From Pararhizobium sp. A13 (GTDB taxonomy: Bacteria > Pseudomonadota > Alphaproteobacteria > Rhizobiales > Rhizobiaceae), in assembly GCF_040126305.1 (NCBI RefSeq), contig NZ_CP149510.1, positions 1,189,001 to 1,253,000 on the forward strand: 64,000 bases of DNA, read 5' to 3'. The translations under genes and the position numbers were made by a program. Numbering within the stretch: position 1 is the first letter of the stretch; every line of letters begins with the position of its first letter. Below are positions 43,463-55,262 of this stretch, piece by piece. Under the pieces are notes generated by a model, which saw only the letters and a program-made list of their open reading frames with translations, had not been told where the DNA came from and did not search any database.

Positions 43463-44845
43463 ATGAATCCGGCCAACCTGATCCTCAACACCGATAGCTA
43501 CAAGTTCAGCCATTTCCTGCAATACCCGCCCGGCACAAGCGCCATCTCCGCCTACATCGAAACGCGCGGCCATCAGGATCAGGCCGATGTCTTGTTCTTC
43601 GGCCTGCAGATGTTTTTGAAGGAATATCTCGGCAAACCGGTGAACCGCGCCGATATCGACGAAGCCGAGGCGATCGTCACGGCGCACGGCCTGCCATTCC
43701 ATCGCGCCGGCTGGATGCGTATCGTCGATCAGTTCGGCGGTTATCTGCCGCTGGAGATCCGGGCCCTGCCGGAAGGAACGCTCATTCGCCGCGGCGTGCC
43801 GATGGTGCAGGTGGTCAATACCGATCCGCAATGTTTCTGGCTGACCTCCTATATCGAGACCTCGCTGCTGCGCGCCGTCTGGTACCCGTCTTCCGTCGCC
43901 AGCAATGCCCGCAAGGTCAAGCAGATCATCCGGCCGATGCTCGAAAAGACCTGCGACGATCCGGAAGCCGTGCTGCCCTTCCGCCTGCATGATTTTGGCG
44001 CCCGTGGCGTCGGCGCCTTCGAGCAGGCGGGCATCGGCGGGGCCGCCCATCTTGTCAACTTCATGGGGACCGATACCGTGACCGGCGTGCTCTATGCCCG
44101 GCGGTATTACGGCGCCGAGATGGCCGGTTTCTCGATCCCAGCCTCCGAACATTCGACGATGACCGCCTGGGGCGTCGAGCGTGAGGCGGAAGCCTATTCC
44201 AACATGATCGACCGCTTCGCCGGTGGCGGCATGTTCGCGGTTGTCTCCGACAGTTACGATATCAATTACGCGGTCTCGGAAATCTGGGGCGAGCAACTGC
44301 GGGAGAAGGTGAGGGCCTGCGGCGGCACGCTGGTCATCCGCCCCGACAGCGGTGATCCCATCGAAACGCCCGTCCATGTCGTCAAGCAGCTGGATTATCA
44401 TTTCGGTTCGACGCTGAACGCCAAGGGCTACAAGGTCCTCGACAAGTCCGTGCGCGTCATCCAGGGCGACGGCATTTCCAACGCCGATATCAGCCAGGTC
44501 CTCGGCCGGCTGGAGGCTTTCGGTTTTTCCGCGGAAAATATCGCTTTCGGCATGGGTGGCGGCCTGTTGCAGAAGGTCAATCGGGACACTTATTCCTTCG
44601 CCATGAAGACCAACGCGCGGCTGGATGAATCCGGCAGATGGCACGATGTCTTCAAGCGCCCCGCGACCATGAACGTCAAGGCCTCCAAGGCCGGCCGCCA
44701 AGCGGTCGTTAGCGGCCTCGGCGGGCTGGAAGCGGCGCGCCTCGACGAACTCAAGGACCGGCGCAACCATCTGGAACCGGTCTGGAGGAATGGCGAGCTT
44801 CTGCGGGACTGGAGCTTTGAGGAAATTCGCGAACGCGCCAAATAG
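43463..44845 (+). CDS. nadV: Nicotinamide phosphoribosyltransferase
   Basis: 460 residues of the NadV/NAMPT family, which joins nicotinamide to PRPP to form NMN and so bypasses nicotinamidase. Recognisable are LNTDSYKFSHFLQYPPGTSA, the DFGARG-type motif in FRLHDFGARGVGAFEQAGIG, GTDTVTGVLYARRYY, and the PRPP/phosphate site RPDSGDPIETP. The start at 43463 follows GGGGGGAAT. NMN-forming enzymes of this family need an NMN adenylyltransferase elsewhere. Divergent from unknown protein A; the small gene at 44949 follows 103 nt later on the same strand. Confidence 0.93.
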   Translation: MNPANLILNTDSYKFSHFLQYPPGTSAISAYIETRGHQDQADVLFFGLQMFLKEYLGKPVNRADIDEAEAIVTAHGLPFHRAGWMRIVDQFGGYLPLEIRALPEGTLIRRGVPMVQVVNTDPQCFWLTSYIETSLLRAVWYPSSVASNARKVKQIIRPMLEKTCDDPEAVLPFRLHDFGARGVGAFEQAGIGGAAHLVNFMGTDTVTGVLYARRYYGAEMAGFSIPASEHSTMTAWGVEREAEAYSNMIDRFAGGGMFAVVSDSYDINYAVSEIWGEQLREKVRACGGTLVIRPDSGDPIETPVHVVKQLDYHFGSTLNAKGYKVLDKSVRVIQGDGISNADISQVLGRLEAFGFSAENIAFGMGGGLLQKVNRDTYSFAMKTNARLDESGRWHDVFKRPATMNVKASKAGRQAVVSGLGGLEAARLDELKDRRNHLEPVWRNGELLRDWSFEEIRERAK

Positions 44846-44906
44846 AGGCTTGCAGCGTAGCCGATCCCGTCCCATTTTTGCTCCGATCACTGCTGCAGCG
44901 ACCTTT

Positions 44907-44941
44907 GCGCGTCTGAACAGACGCGCGGCGCTGTATTGGAG
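44907..44941 (+). promoter_or_regulatory. Hairpin-plus-SD leader, copy 2
   Basis: GCGCGTCT-gaac-AGACGCGC (44907-44926), then GGCGCT and the SD GGAG (44938-44941), 7 nt before the ATG at 44949. It matches the arrangement before the gene at 13704 almost step for step. Confidence 0.5.
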
Positions 44942-44948
44942 CCAGCGC

Positions 44949-45281
44949 ATGACAGTCCGTCCGCCCCAATCCCTGTCGCCGTCCTTCACGAGAGATTCCG
45001 GCTTCAATCTCCTGGAATACGAGCTGATGTCCGAGCGAGCTGATGCGCTTGGGCGCCACGGCTTGAAGGTGGAAAAGGCGATCGCGGCCCTCGGCGTGCT
45101 TAACGATGCGGCAACGACGCCGGACAGGCGGGAGCAGTTGCTGAACGACGCCGCCGATGCCGTCTGGGCGTTCTTCATCCAGCGGGAGATCTGCGGCCTG
45201 CGCTCGAACCGCGACGCGGTCCAGCGCTACGGTATCCCGAAGGAAGTCATGGCGCGGCTCGGGATCATTCGCAAGGCCTGA
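44949..45281 (+). CDS. Conserved small unknown protein
   Basis: 110 residues, soluble, all-helical prediction (LEYELMSERADALGRHGLKV then EKAIAALGVLNDAATTPDRR). I remember similar short proteins in Rhizobiaceae annotated only as a DUF of unknown function (possibly DUF6665), but cannot confirm it. The ATG at 44949 is chosen because GGAG sits 7 nt upstream; the longer frame from 44790 overlaps nadV. Its leader has the conserved hairpin described separately. Convergent with the next gene, with adjacent stop codons. Confidence 0.75.
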   Translation: MTVRPPQSLSPSFTRDSGFNLLEYELMSERADALGRHGLKVEKAIAALGVLNDAATTPDRREQLLNDAADAVWAFFIQREICGLRSNRDAVQRYGIPKEVMARLGIIRKA

Positions 45282-46586
45282 TCAGGCGGCCTCCTCCTTC
45301 GCCAGCAGCTCGTAAATACCGTCCTCATCGACCGTGACCGCAAGAATGTCCTGCTGGGCATCCTCTTCGCGCGGTTCTTCGCTGGCCTGGCCGGCGCGGG
45401 CGAGCATGATCGCCTGCTCCTCGTCGCTCGGGGCGTCGCGTACATCTTCGGCTATGTCCGCGCTGTCCTGCGACGCCGATGTTTCCTTGGATTGATCGCT
45501 CTCGATCGACGCCTGCGTTTCGGCGATCTCGGCACCGGCGGCCAGGACCTGGATGGTCTGGATCGCAATCGCGTCGGCGCTTTGTCCGCTTTCATCGACG
45601 CCCGGCTGCTTGCCGGTTTCACCCTTGAGGACAGCCTCGTTGCCCTTTCGGAGGGCCTCGTGCAGGTCTTCCACGTCCTCGAGCTTCTCGCCGGCCTCAA
45701 GCGCGCGAATGGACTCTTCACGCTCCTTGCGGGTCTCAGCGTCCTCGACCTTGGTCGGGTCCTTCTCCAGCCGGTCTTCCTTCAGTTCCTCGATTGTCTT
45801 CGGATCGGCGGCCTCTTCGAGACGCTGCAGCACCTTGCTGACATCGGCGGTGAGGAATTTTTCCTCGGTCGCCTTGTCGTCGAGAGCGGTCTTTATCTTT
45901 TGGGCCGCGGTGCCATAGGGGTGCTTGATCGCCTCGATCATTTCCTGCGCAGTGATGCCCAGATCCCGAAGGCCGCTCTTGGCTTCCACCTCGGCAACGC
46001 TGGAGGGCAGACCGGCGCGGGCACTGGTCAACGCCGCCCGCATGCGAAGCGTGTAGTCTTCGGCCGTTTCACCGTCTGCCTGCTCGAGGTCGTTGCGCGT
46101 AACGAACCGCGCCAGCAGCCCGGTCGTCCCCGTTGGGTTCTCGTCGGTACCATTGACGGCCGCCGTCAAGTCCTCCACCGACACGCTGAAGGTCGCAAGG
46201 CCGACGACTGTCGGTTCCCCGTCCGCATCCTTCTTGGCGACCAGTTCCGTCATCGCCAATGCGTCTTCCAGACGGCTGCCGAAGTCCATGTCGGATTCGT
46301 CGGTGATCTGGGTTACGCCCATGACAGCCGAGAAGCGCGCCGCCAGCGTCGCCATCGGGTTTTCGTCGCGCTTCAGCGCGCCGAAGAAATGCTCGTTGAT
46401 CCTGGCATTGGCTGCCTGCGAGACCTCGTCGGATTTGATCCGGGCCTTCAGGACCTTGTCGTCGTCCTTCTCGCCCTTCGCCTTTTCCTCTTCCTCCAGA
46501 CGGCGCTTCTCGATGTCATCGACGATCGATTGCACCATCGAGGTGACGAGGGTGGTGGAGGCCTGTTGGCTGGGGGGCAGCATCAT
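45282..46586 (-). CDS. Large unknown acidic protein (B)
   Basis: 434 residues, no signal peptide or membrane segment. N-terminal coiled-coil-like helix (MVQSIVDDIEKRRLEEEEKA then KGEKDDDKVLK), a central region of about 200 residues of uncertain fold (LLARFVTRNDLEQADGETAE; GITAQEMIEAIKHPYGTAAQ), and a C-terminal 120 residues rich in Glu and Asp. I do not recognise a family. The start is unclear: ATG 46586, or TTG 46625 which adds 13 residues, neither with a clear SD. Composition and spacing resemble unknown protein A (41186-43090). Its stop abuts the end of the small gene at 44949-45281. Confidence 0.68.
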   Translation of the reverse strand: MMLPPSQQASTTLVTSMVQSIVDDIEKRRLEEEEKAKGEKDDDKVLKARIKSDEVSQAANARINEHFFGALKRDENPMATLAARFSAVMGVTQITDESDMDFGSRLEDALAMTELVAKKDADGEPTVVGLATFSVSVEDLTAAVNGTDENPTGTTGLLARFVTRNDLEQADGETAEDYTLRMRAALTSARAGLPSSVAEVEAKSGLRDLGITAQEMIEAIKHPYGTAAQKIKTALDDKATEEKFLTADVSKVLQRLEEAADPKTIEELKEDRLEKDPTKVEDAETRKEREESIRALEAGEKLEDVEDLHEALRKGNEAVLKGETGKQPGVDESGQSADAIAIQTIQVLAAGAEIAETQASIESDQSKETSASQDSADIAEDVRDAPSDEEQAIMLARAGQASEEPREEDAQQDILAVTVDEDGIYELLAKEEAA

Positions 46587-46683
46587 CGGTGTCGGTCCAT
46601 GATCGTCGCGGATGTGCCCCGACAATAGGGGCGCAACCGTTAACCCGGCCTTAACCGCGATTACAAGGTCTCGAGGCGTTCGC

Positions 46684-47310
46684 TCAGCTATGGGCGAAAA
46701 TGTCTGTCTCTTCCCAACCGATCAGGTCAAGCTTGGCGCGGGTCGGCAGGAAGGCGAAGCAGGCGTCGGCGTGCTCCATCCGGCCGTCGCGGATCAGCCG
46801 CGCTGTCAGCTTGTCGCGCAGCGCATGCAGGTGCAGCACGTCGGAGGCCGCATATTCCAGCTGCGCTGGCGACAGCGTTTCGGCCGCCCAGTCGGAGGAT
46901 TGCTGCTGCTTGGAAATATCGACGTCGAGCAGTTCCTTGAGATTGTCCTTCAGGCCGTGGCGATCGGTATAGGTCCGCGTCAGCCGGGAGGCGATCTTGG
47001 TGCAGAACACCGGCGTCGTCGTGACGCCAAAGGTGTGGAACAGCACCGCGATGTCGAAGCGGCCGAAATGGAAGATCTTCTGGCGGATCGGATCTTCGAG
47101 CATGGCGACGAGGTTCGGCGCTTGCCTCTGGCCCTTGGCGATCTGGATCACGTCGGCCGTGCCGTCGCCCGGCGAAAGCTGGACGACGCAGAGCCGGTCG
47201 CGGCGCGGAATGAGCCCGAGCGTCTCGGTGTCGATGGCGATCGCGCCCTTGTAGCGAGCGGCGTCTTCCGCGGAGATGTCGCCTTCGTGAAACCGTATTG
47301 TATTTGCCAT
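46684..47310 (-). CDS. RNase D-like 3'-5' exonuclease
   Basis: 208-residue DEDDy exonuclease. Exo I: AIAIDTETLGL (Asp27, Glu29). Exo II: HFGRFDIAVL. Exo III: LEYAASDVLHLHAL with the Tyr and Asp. It lacks the C-terminal HRDC domains of E. coli RNase D, so it is the short alphaproteobacterial type that trims tRNA and other small RNA ends. The start at 47310 gives the normal length; the 47349 extension has no support. Divergent from the small secreted protein gene. Confidence 0.9.
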   Translation of the reverse strand: MANTIRFHEGDISAEDAARYKGAIAIDTETLGLIPRRDRLCVVQLSPGDGTADVIQIAKGQRQAPNLVAMLEDPIRQKIFHFGRFDIAVLFHTFGVTTTPVFCTKIASRLTRTYTDRHGLKDNLKELLDVDISKQQQSSDWAAETLSPAQLEYAASDVLHLHALRDKLTARLIRDGRMEHADACFAFLPTRAKLDLIGWEETDIFAHS

Positions 47311-47447
47311 GGAAATCCCCACATCAGCCGGGTGTCGCGCTTCGTTCAAGTCGTTGGGCTATAGCGCAACTTCGCTGCAAACGATACCGTCTCCTTGCGT
47401 GCGACCGCCCCAAACGGCGGGTTGCCGCACCGACATGTAGGAAGCAT

Positions 47448-47759
47448 ATGAGCGCGCTTCAGACCTTCGCCCTGACCCTGTTGCTGGCTGCTTCATCGAT
47501 ATCGTTCGGTGCATCGGCCTTCGCGGATCCGTTCTGGCAGCCGGTGCAGGCCTATACCGATCTCCCGGGCGTCAAGTCACCTGAGGCCGTGGAGCAGGAA
47601 AACGCGGTCAGATGCCAGCAGGTGCGCATACGGCGCAACCCGGGCCTCAACTCAGGCTATGCGACCGCCAATTTCTGCCGCCGCGGCAATGGGCCGGTCT
47701 TCCAGTCCGGCCGGCTGCCGCCATCGATCATACGGCAGTTGCGTGGCTTCAATTACTGA
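47448..47759 (+). CDS. Small secreted unknown protein
   Basis: 103 residues. Signal peptide 1-27 (FALTLLLAASSISFGASAFA). The mature part has two Cys (VRCQQVRI; FCRRGNGP) that could pair in the periplasm, and an Arg-rich end. Family unknown. The ATG at 47448 is preceded by GTAGGAAGC. The 2-hydroxyacid dehydrogenase gene follows 93 nt later. Confidence 0.7.
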   Translation: MSALQTFALTLLLAASSISFGASAFADPFWQPVQAYTDLPGVKSPEAVEQENAVRCQQVRIRRNPGLNSGYATANFCRRGNGPVFQSGRLPPSIIRQLRGFNY

Positions 47760-47852
47760 CCGCGCGGCTGCTTGCAAATCGCCGGGGCATCAATACAACT
47801 TGCCGCATCGAGGCGTGCCGGTTTTTCCGATGCCGGCCTGGGAGACGACATC

Positions 47853-48884
47853 ATGCCTGAAACGCACCGCCCCCTGGTCATCTGCGCGCCGGAGCCGCGC
47901 ACGCTCGACCTGATCTTCACGCCGCAGGCTCTGGCACAGCTCAAGGCGAAATACCGGATCGTCGAGGCCGATCCGGAGAACATCGCCGGGTTGGGTGACG
48001 ATATTCTCGGTGAAGCCCGCTATGTCATCGGCCAGCCGCCGCTCAGCGCCGAAACACTTGCACGCCTGTCTGGACTGCGCTGCATCCTCAATGTCGAAAG
48101 CAACCTGATCAACAACATGCCTTATGAGGTGCTGTTCGCCCGCGGCATTCATGTGGTGACGACCGGCCAGGTCTTTGCCGAGCCGGTTGCGGAACTCGGG
48201 CTTGCCATGGCGCTGAACATCGCCCGCGGCATCGTCAATGCGGATGTCGATTTCCGCGAGGGCCGGGAGCTCTGGGGCGGCGAGGGCAACGCCAAGGCGC
48301 GGCTTCTCTCCGGCGCCGATGTCGGTATCCTCGGTTTCGGCGATCTCGGCAAGGCGCTGAACCGGGTCCTTACCGGCTTCCGCACCAAGACGCGCGTCTA
48401 CGATCCGTGGATGCCGGCTTCGATCCTGATCGATCACGGCGTCAAGCCGTCGAGCCTCGAGGAAGTGCTGACGGAGAGCGACTTCATCTTCGTCGTTGCG
48501 GCGGTCACCAGCGAGAACCAGCATTTCCTCGGTGCCGACGCCTTTGCCAGCATGCGGGCCGGCGCCGCCTTCATCCTGCTCAGCCGTGCCAATGTGGTGG
48601 ATTTCGATGCGCTGATGGCGGCGGTCGCAAGCGGCCACATCGTTGCGGCAAGCGATGTTTTTCCGGAGGAGCCTCTACCGCTCGACCATCCCGTTCGAAA
48701 CCTCAAGGGTTTCCTGCGCTCCCCCCATCGGGCCGGCGCGCTCGACAGTGCCTTCAAGAAGATGGGCGATATGGTGCTCGAGGACATGGACCTGATGGAC
48801 CGCAACCTGCCGCCGATGCGCTGCAAGCGGGCGGAGCGCGAGACGGTTTCGCGCATGCGCTCCAAGCCCGTCACCGTCAACTGA
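47853..48884 (+). CDS. D-isomer-specific 2-hydroxyacid dehydrogenase
   Basis: 343 residues. The cofactor motif is GILGFGDLGKALNRVL with the following acidic DPWMP position (NAD-preferring), the catalytic Arg in LLSRANVVDFDALM, the Glu in DVFPEEPLPL and His in LRSPHRAGALD. It belongs to the SerA-like superfamily but lacks an ACT domain, so a role in serine synthesis cannot be claimed. The substrate is unknown. The start at 47853 gives the expected length and follows GGGAGACGACATC. Same strand as the preceding secreted protein. Confidence 0.88.
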   Translation: MPETHRPLVICAPEPRTLDLIFTPQALAQLKAKYRIVEADPENIAGLGDDILGEARYVIGQPPLSAETLARLSGLRCILNVESNLINNMPYEVLFARGIHVVTTGQVFAEPVAELGLAMALNIARGIVNADVDFREGRELWGGEGNAKARLLSGADVGILGFGDLGKALNRVLTGFRTKTRVYDPWMPASILIDHGVKPSSLEEVLTESDFIFVVAAVTSENQHFLGADAFASMRAGAAFILLSRANVVDFDALMAAVASGHIVAASDVFPEEPLPLDHPVRNLKGFLRSPHRAGALDSAFKKMGDMVLEDMDLMDRNLPPMRCKRAERETVSRMRSKPVTVN

Positions 48885-49013
48885 TGTCCGCCGCCGGCGA
48901 AAGGTGCCGGTTATAGAATTCAACCTTACTCGTCAAAAACAGACAACGCCGGCCGTCCTGCCAGGGAAGAGTCTACCGCAGTTGGATAAGGCGGGGAAAT
49001 TTGCGCCTCGAAA

Positions 49014-49194
49014 ATGACGCCACAGTACACGACGGCATCTGGAATACCCCCTCTGTCACTTCGTGACATCTCCCCTCAAGGGGGGAGATCGGGAGCAAGA
49101 GGCCAGCCCTATGCCAATCTCCCCCCTTGAGGGGGAGATGCCCGGCAGGGCAGAGGGGGGGTGAGAAGGCCACTGTCGTCTACTGTGGCGTCAT
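49014..49194. repeat. Composite palindromic element 1
   Basis: 181-bp element with outer arms ATGACGCCACAGTA (49014-49027) and TACTGTGGCGTCAT (49181-49194), inner arms CCCCCTCTG/CAGAGGGGG, and two further hairpins, TCTCCCCTCAAGGGGGGAGA and TCTCCCCCCTTGAGGGGGAGA. The nested order is clearly that of a folded element rather than a gene. Similar pieces occur at 52102-52223 and 52660-52836. The remaining 48885-49013 holds no gene. Confidence 0.8.
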
Positions 49195-49221
49195 ACTTGA
49201 TGCGCGGCGCTGTAAGAGCCG

Positions 49222-49434
49222 TCAGACGCACTCGCCGGCGACGCGGCGCATCGCTTCGAGAATGGAGCCCTTGGTGGCGTGGCCGGTCTTGTAGAGGCCG
49301 AGTATCACGGTGGCGGCGTCGCGGCCATCGTCGCTGTCGAGCGTGGTGCGCGTTTCCTTGCACCATTCTTCGAGCGCGCCGCAGACGACTTCGATTTCGC
49401 TCTGGTTCAAGGCCATGTCCGACAGAAACGACAT
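49222..49434 (-). CDS. Small conserved-looking unknown protein
   Basis: 70 residues (FLSDMALNQSEIEVVCGALE; LGLYKTGHATKGSILEAMRR). Soluble, two helices predicted around a charged turn, two Cys. Start 49434 is preferred over 49461 because it gives an N-terminus MSFLSDM with GAAGC upstream. It may be related in function to the next small gene at 49579-49764, which has a similar size, but no sequence similarity is visible. Family unknown. Confidence 0.5.
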   Translation of the reverse strand: MSFLSDMALNQSEIEVVCGALEEWCKETRTTLDSDDGRDAATVILGLYKTGHATKGSILEAMRRVAGECV

Positions 49435-49578
49435 TGCTTCACCCCATCGTTCGAAACACACCCGGTTTGGATCGACAGTGTAGAGCCATTCGATGTGGTG
49501 GCAATTCCCAAATTTAAGGGGTCGCGGCCTGGCGATCGAACCAAGACCCGGAGTTGGAAAGCCGGACAGCCTTTCAGG

Positions 49579-49764
49579 TCATTCCGCGACGGCGGATGCC
49601 TCGAGCAGCGATGCGGCGATTGCCATCGCCAGGAGCTTGCCCTTGGCCCGAATTGCATTGCTGTCAAGGTCGCGTGCCGAAAGGGCGAGGTCCATGCCCT
49701 CGCGCATCAGAATTTGTTGTGCCCTGTAGACTGCCCAGTTTTCGACCTCGTCGCGCTTCCGCAT
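49579..49764 (-). CDS. Small unknown protein
   Basis: 61 residues (MRKRDEVENWAVYRAQQILM; REGMDLALSARDLDSNAIRA). Helical, soluble, Ala-rich C-terminus. No recognised family. Start 49764 is preferred over 49779. It and the preceding gene fill the gap between the palindromic element and the methylmalonyl-CoA mutase gene. The gap 49780-49931 holds nothing I can identify. Confidence 0.4.
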   Translation of the reverse strand: MRKRDEVENWAVYRAQQILMREGMDLALSARDLDSNAIRAKGKLLAMAIAASLLEASAVAE

Positions 49765-49931
49765 TGCGCTTGCCCCCAAGCTAAATCATTTAGCGTTGCC
49801 GTCCAGCTCTCAATCCGGCCTGAACGCAGGCACATGAGGCGAATCATCCGAGCACGTGAACAGAATGCGACATTTCCGGTAATTCGAAAGCACAACTTTT
49901 GAGCGGTCATTAATTGGGGTGAGACGTCGCT

Positions 49932-52073
<2,142 letters not shown>

Positions 52074-52101
52074 AGGAGTGCCTCCTTGCTTTGCTCGAAC
52101 A

Positions 52102-52223
52102 TCCACCCTCCCCTTGAGGGGGAGGGTTGGCGCGTAGTGCCGGGGTGGGGTGACTTTTCGCGCCAAACAAAGGGTCACCCCCACCCGCCGCTGTGCGGCG
52201 ACCTCCCCCCTCAAGGGGGAGGT
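52102..52223. repeat. Palindromic element 2
   Basis: Three hairpins in a row: CCACCCTCCCCTTGAGGGGG-AGGGTTGG (52102-52130), a central GGGTGGGGTGAC with GGGTCACCCCCACCC pairing, and ACCTCCCCCCTCAAGGGGGAGGT (52201-52223). It belongs to the same family as element 1 and sits in the mutase leader. Confidence 0.7.
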
Positions 52224-52659
52224 AAAAGTCTGCCGCAACGGCCTTCAGCCACGCACGCGAGTCTCGGCGTGGTTCTGCCTCGATGGAACTCGGACGGGGC
52301 GCTGAAAGCTGCCTCGAAAGAGTAGAATAGGTGACACCTTCCGGCGCCCCCTTCGGCGGTTTTTGCTCGCAAACTCGTTCCGCTACGGCCTTTCGGCCCT
52401 CTGTGCGATTGCACGCCCGCAGCAGCAGCATCGGCCCGCGGAGGGGAACCCTCTCGCGAACCCCGGCCTCGAGGACTTCCGTCCTTTCCTCGAAGCCGGC
52501 GCCGGCCCCGCTCGCTGCCACGGCCGGCAGTGTATCCGACGGTGGGACGCATCCAATGTGCCATCGCCGGTCCAGACGGGGAAAATCCGATGCGATAAAT
52601 GTCATCAATGCTCCGCTCCCAACCGCCCCGTTCCATTGTGGACCTCTGTGCCCGCGAGA
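52224..52659. other. Unexplained region between palindromic elements
   Basis: 436 nt between elements 2 and 3 with no convincing gene. Minus-strand frames run through it and into the palindromes, without a ribosome-binding site. The base content and several short GC hairpins suggest old repeat material. I found no family motif. Confidence 0.35.
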
Positions 52660-52836
52660 CCCCCTCACTTGCAATTTCTAACACTTAGCTAAAGCTAAGA
52701 TGTTGAAATTGCTATCTCTCCCACAAGGGGAGAGATAGGGCGCCGCGCTGCCGCATTCTACCTCTCCCTCTGTGGGAGAGGACATAAAATCAGCATCTTA
52801 GCGCCAGCTAAGTGCTAGATTTTATAGGTGAGGGGG
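52660..52836. repeat. Composite palindromic element 3
   Basis: 177 bp with outer arms CCCCCTCAC (52660-52668) and GTGAGGGGG (52828-52836). Next is a near-perfect palindrome GCAATTTC...CTTAGCTAAAGCTAAG...GAAATTGC (52671-52712), then a Cys-free GC-rich middle with CTCTCCCACA/TGTGGGAGAG pairing, then a second palindrome ATAAAATC...CTTAGCGCCAGCTAAG...GATTTTAT (52784-52825). The two inner palindromes share the CTTAGC core. Confidence 0.8.
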
Positions 52837-52865
52837 CGTGTTCCTCCCCGGCGACGCGATAACCA

Positions 52866-54869
<2,004 letters not shown>

Positions 54870-54873
54870 GGCT

Positions 54874-55233
54874 TCAGACTTCCATCACGTCTTCAAAGGC
54901 TTCCGGGAAACTTCTGCGCGCAACCCGTTCATCGATCCGCAGCAACGCTTCATAGGACGTTGGATCGAAGGGCTCCTCCGCCGCCACGACCTCGCGGCCA
55001 AACAAAAGGTTGAGCCTTCCGGCATCGAGATTGCCCCGTTCGAACGGTTCGGCCCCGAAATGGTGCCAGAGCGCATGCAGGAAGGCTGCATCCACCCTGT
55101 GTTCGAGCGTGTTCGGGCGAGCGAGGCGCTGCAACGCCTTGAGCGGCGTTACCCCCTTCTCGTTCGCCCGCCGGATGGTGAAATGATGGCCGTGGCCCGG
55201 CATGCCGGAGGGAAAGCCTCGATGCTTCGTCAT
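54874..55233 (-). CDS. Small unknown protein between the GST and pccA
   Basis: 119 residues. N-terminal HRGFPSGMPGHGHHFTIRRA is His- and Gly-rich and could bind metal; the remainder (LHALWHHFGAEPFERGNLDA) is helical and carries no known motif. The gene is 4 nt from pccA, so it is translated with it, and it follows the GST gene by 29 nt. A role in propionyl-CoA metabolism or biotin transfer is suggested by location only. Start 55233 or 55251. Confidence 0.6.
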   Translation of the reverse strand: MTKHRGFPSGMPGHGHHFTIRRANEKGVTPLKALQRLARPNTLEHRVDAAFLHALWHHFGAEPFERGNLDAGRLNLLFGREVVAAEEPFDPTSYEALLRIDERVARRSFPEAFEDVMEV

Positions 55234-55262
55234 GTCGGGCCGATTGGGCATCTTGGTCTCCT

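Noticed and set aside
43316..45178. 620-residue minus-strand open frame opposite nadV
   Set aside because: Antisense to a clear NAMPT gene; it also runs through the nadV promoter.
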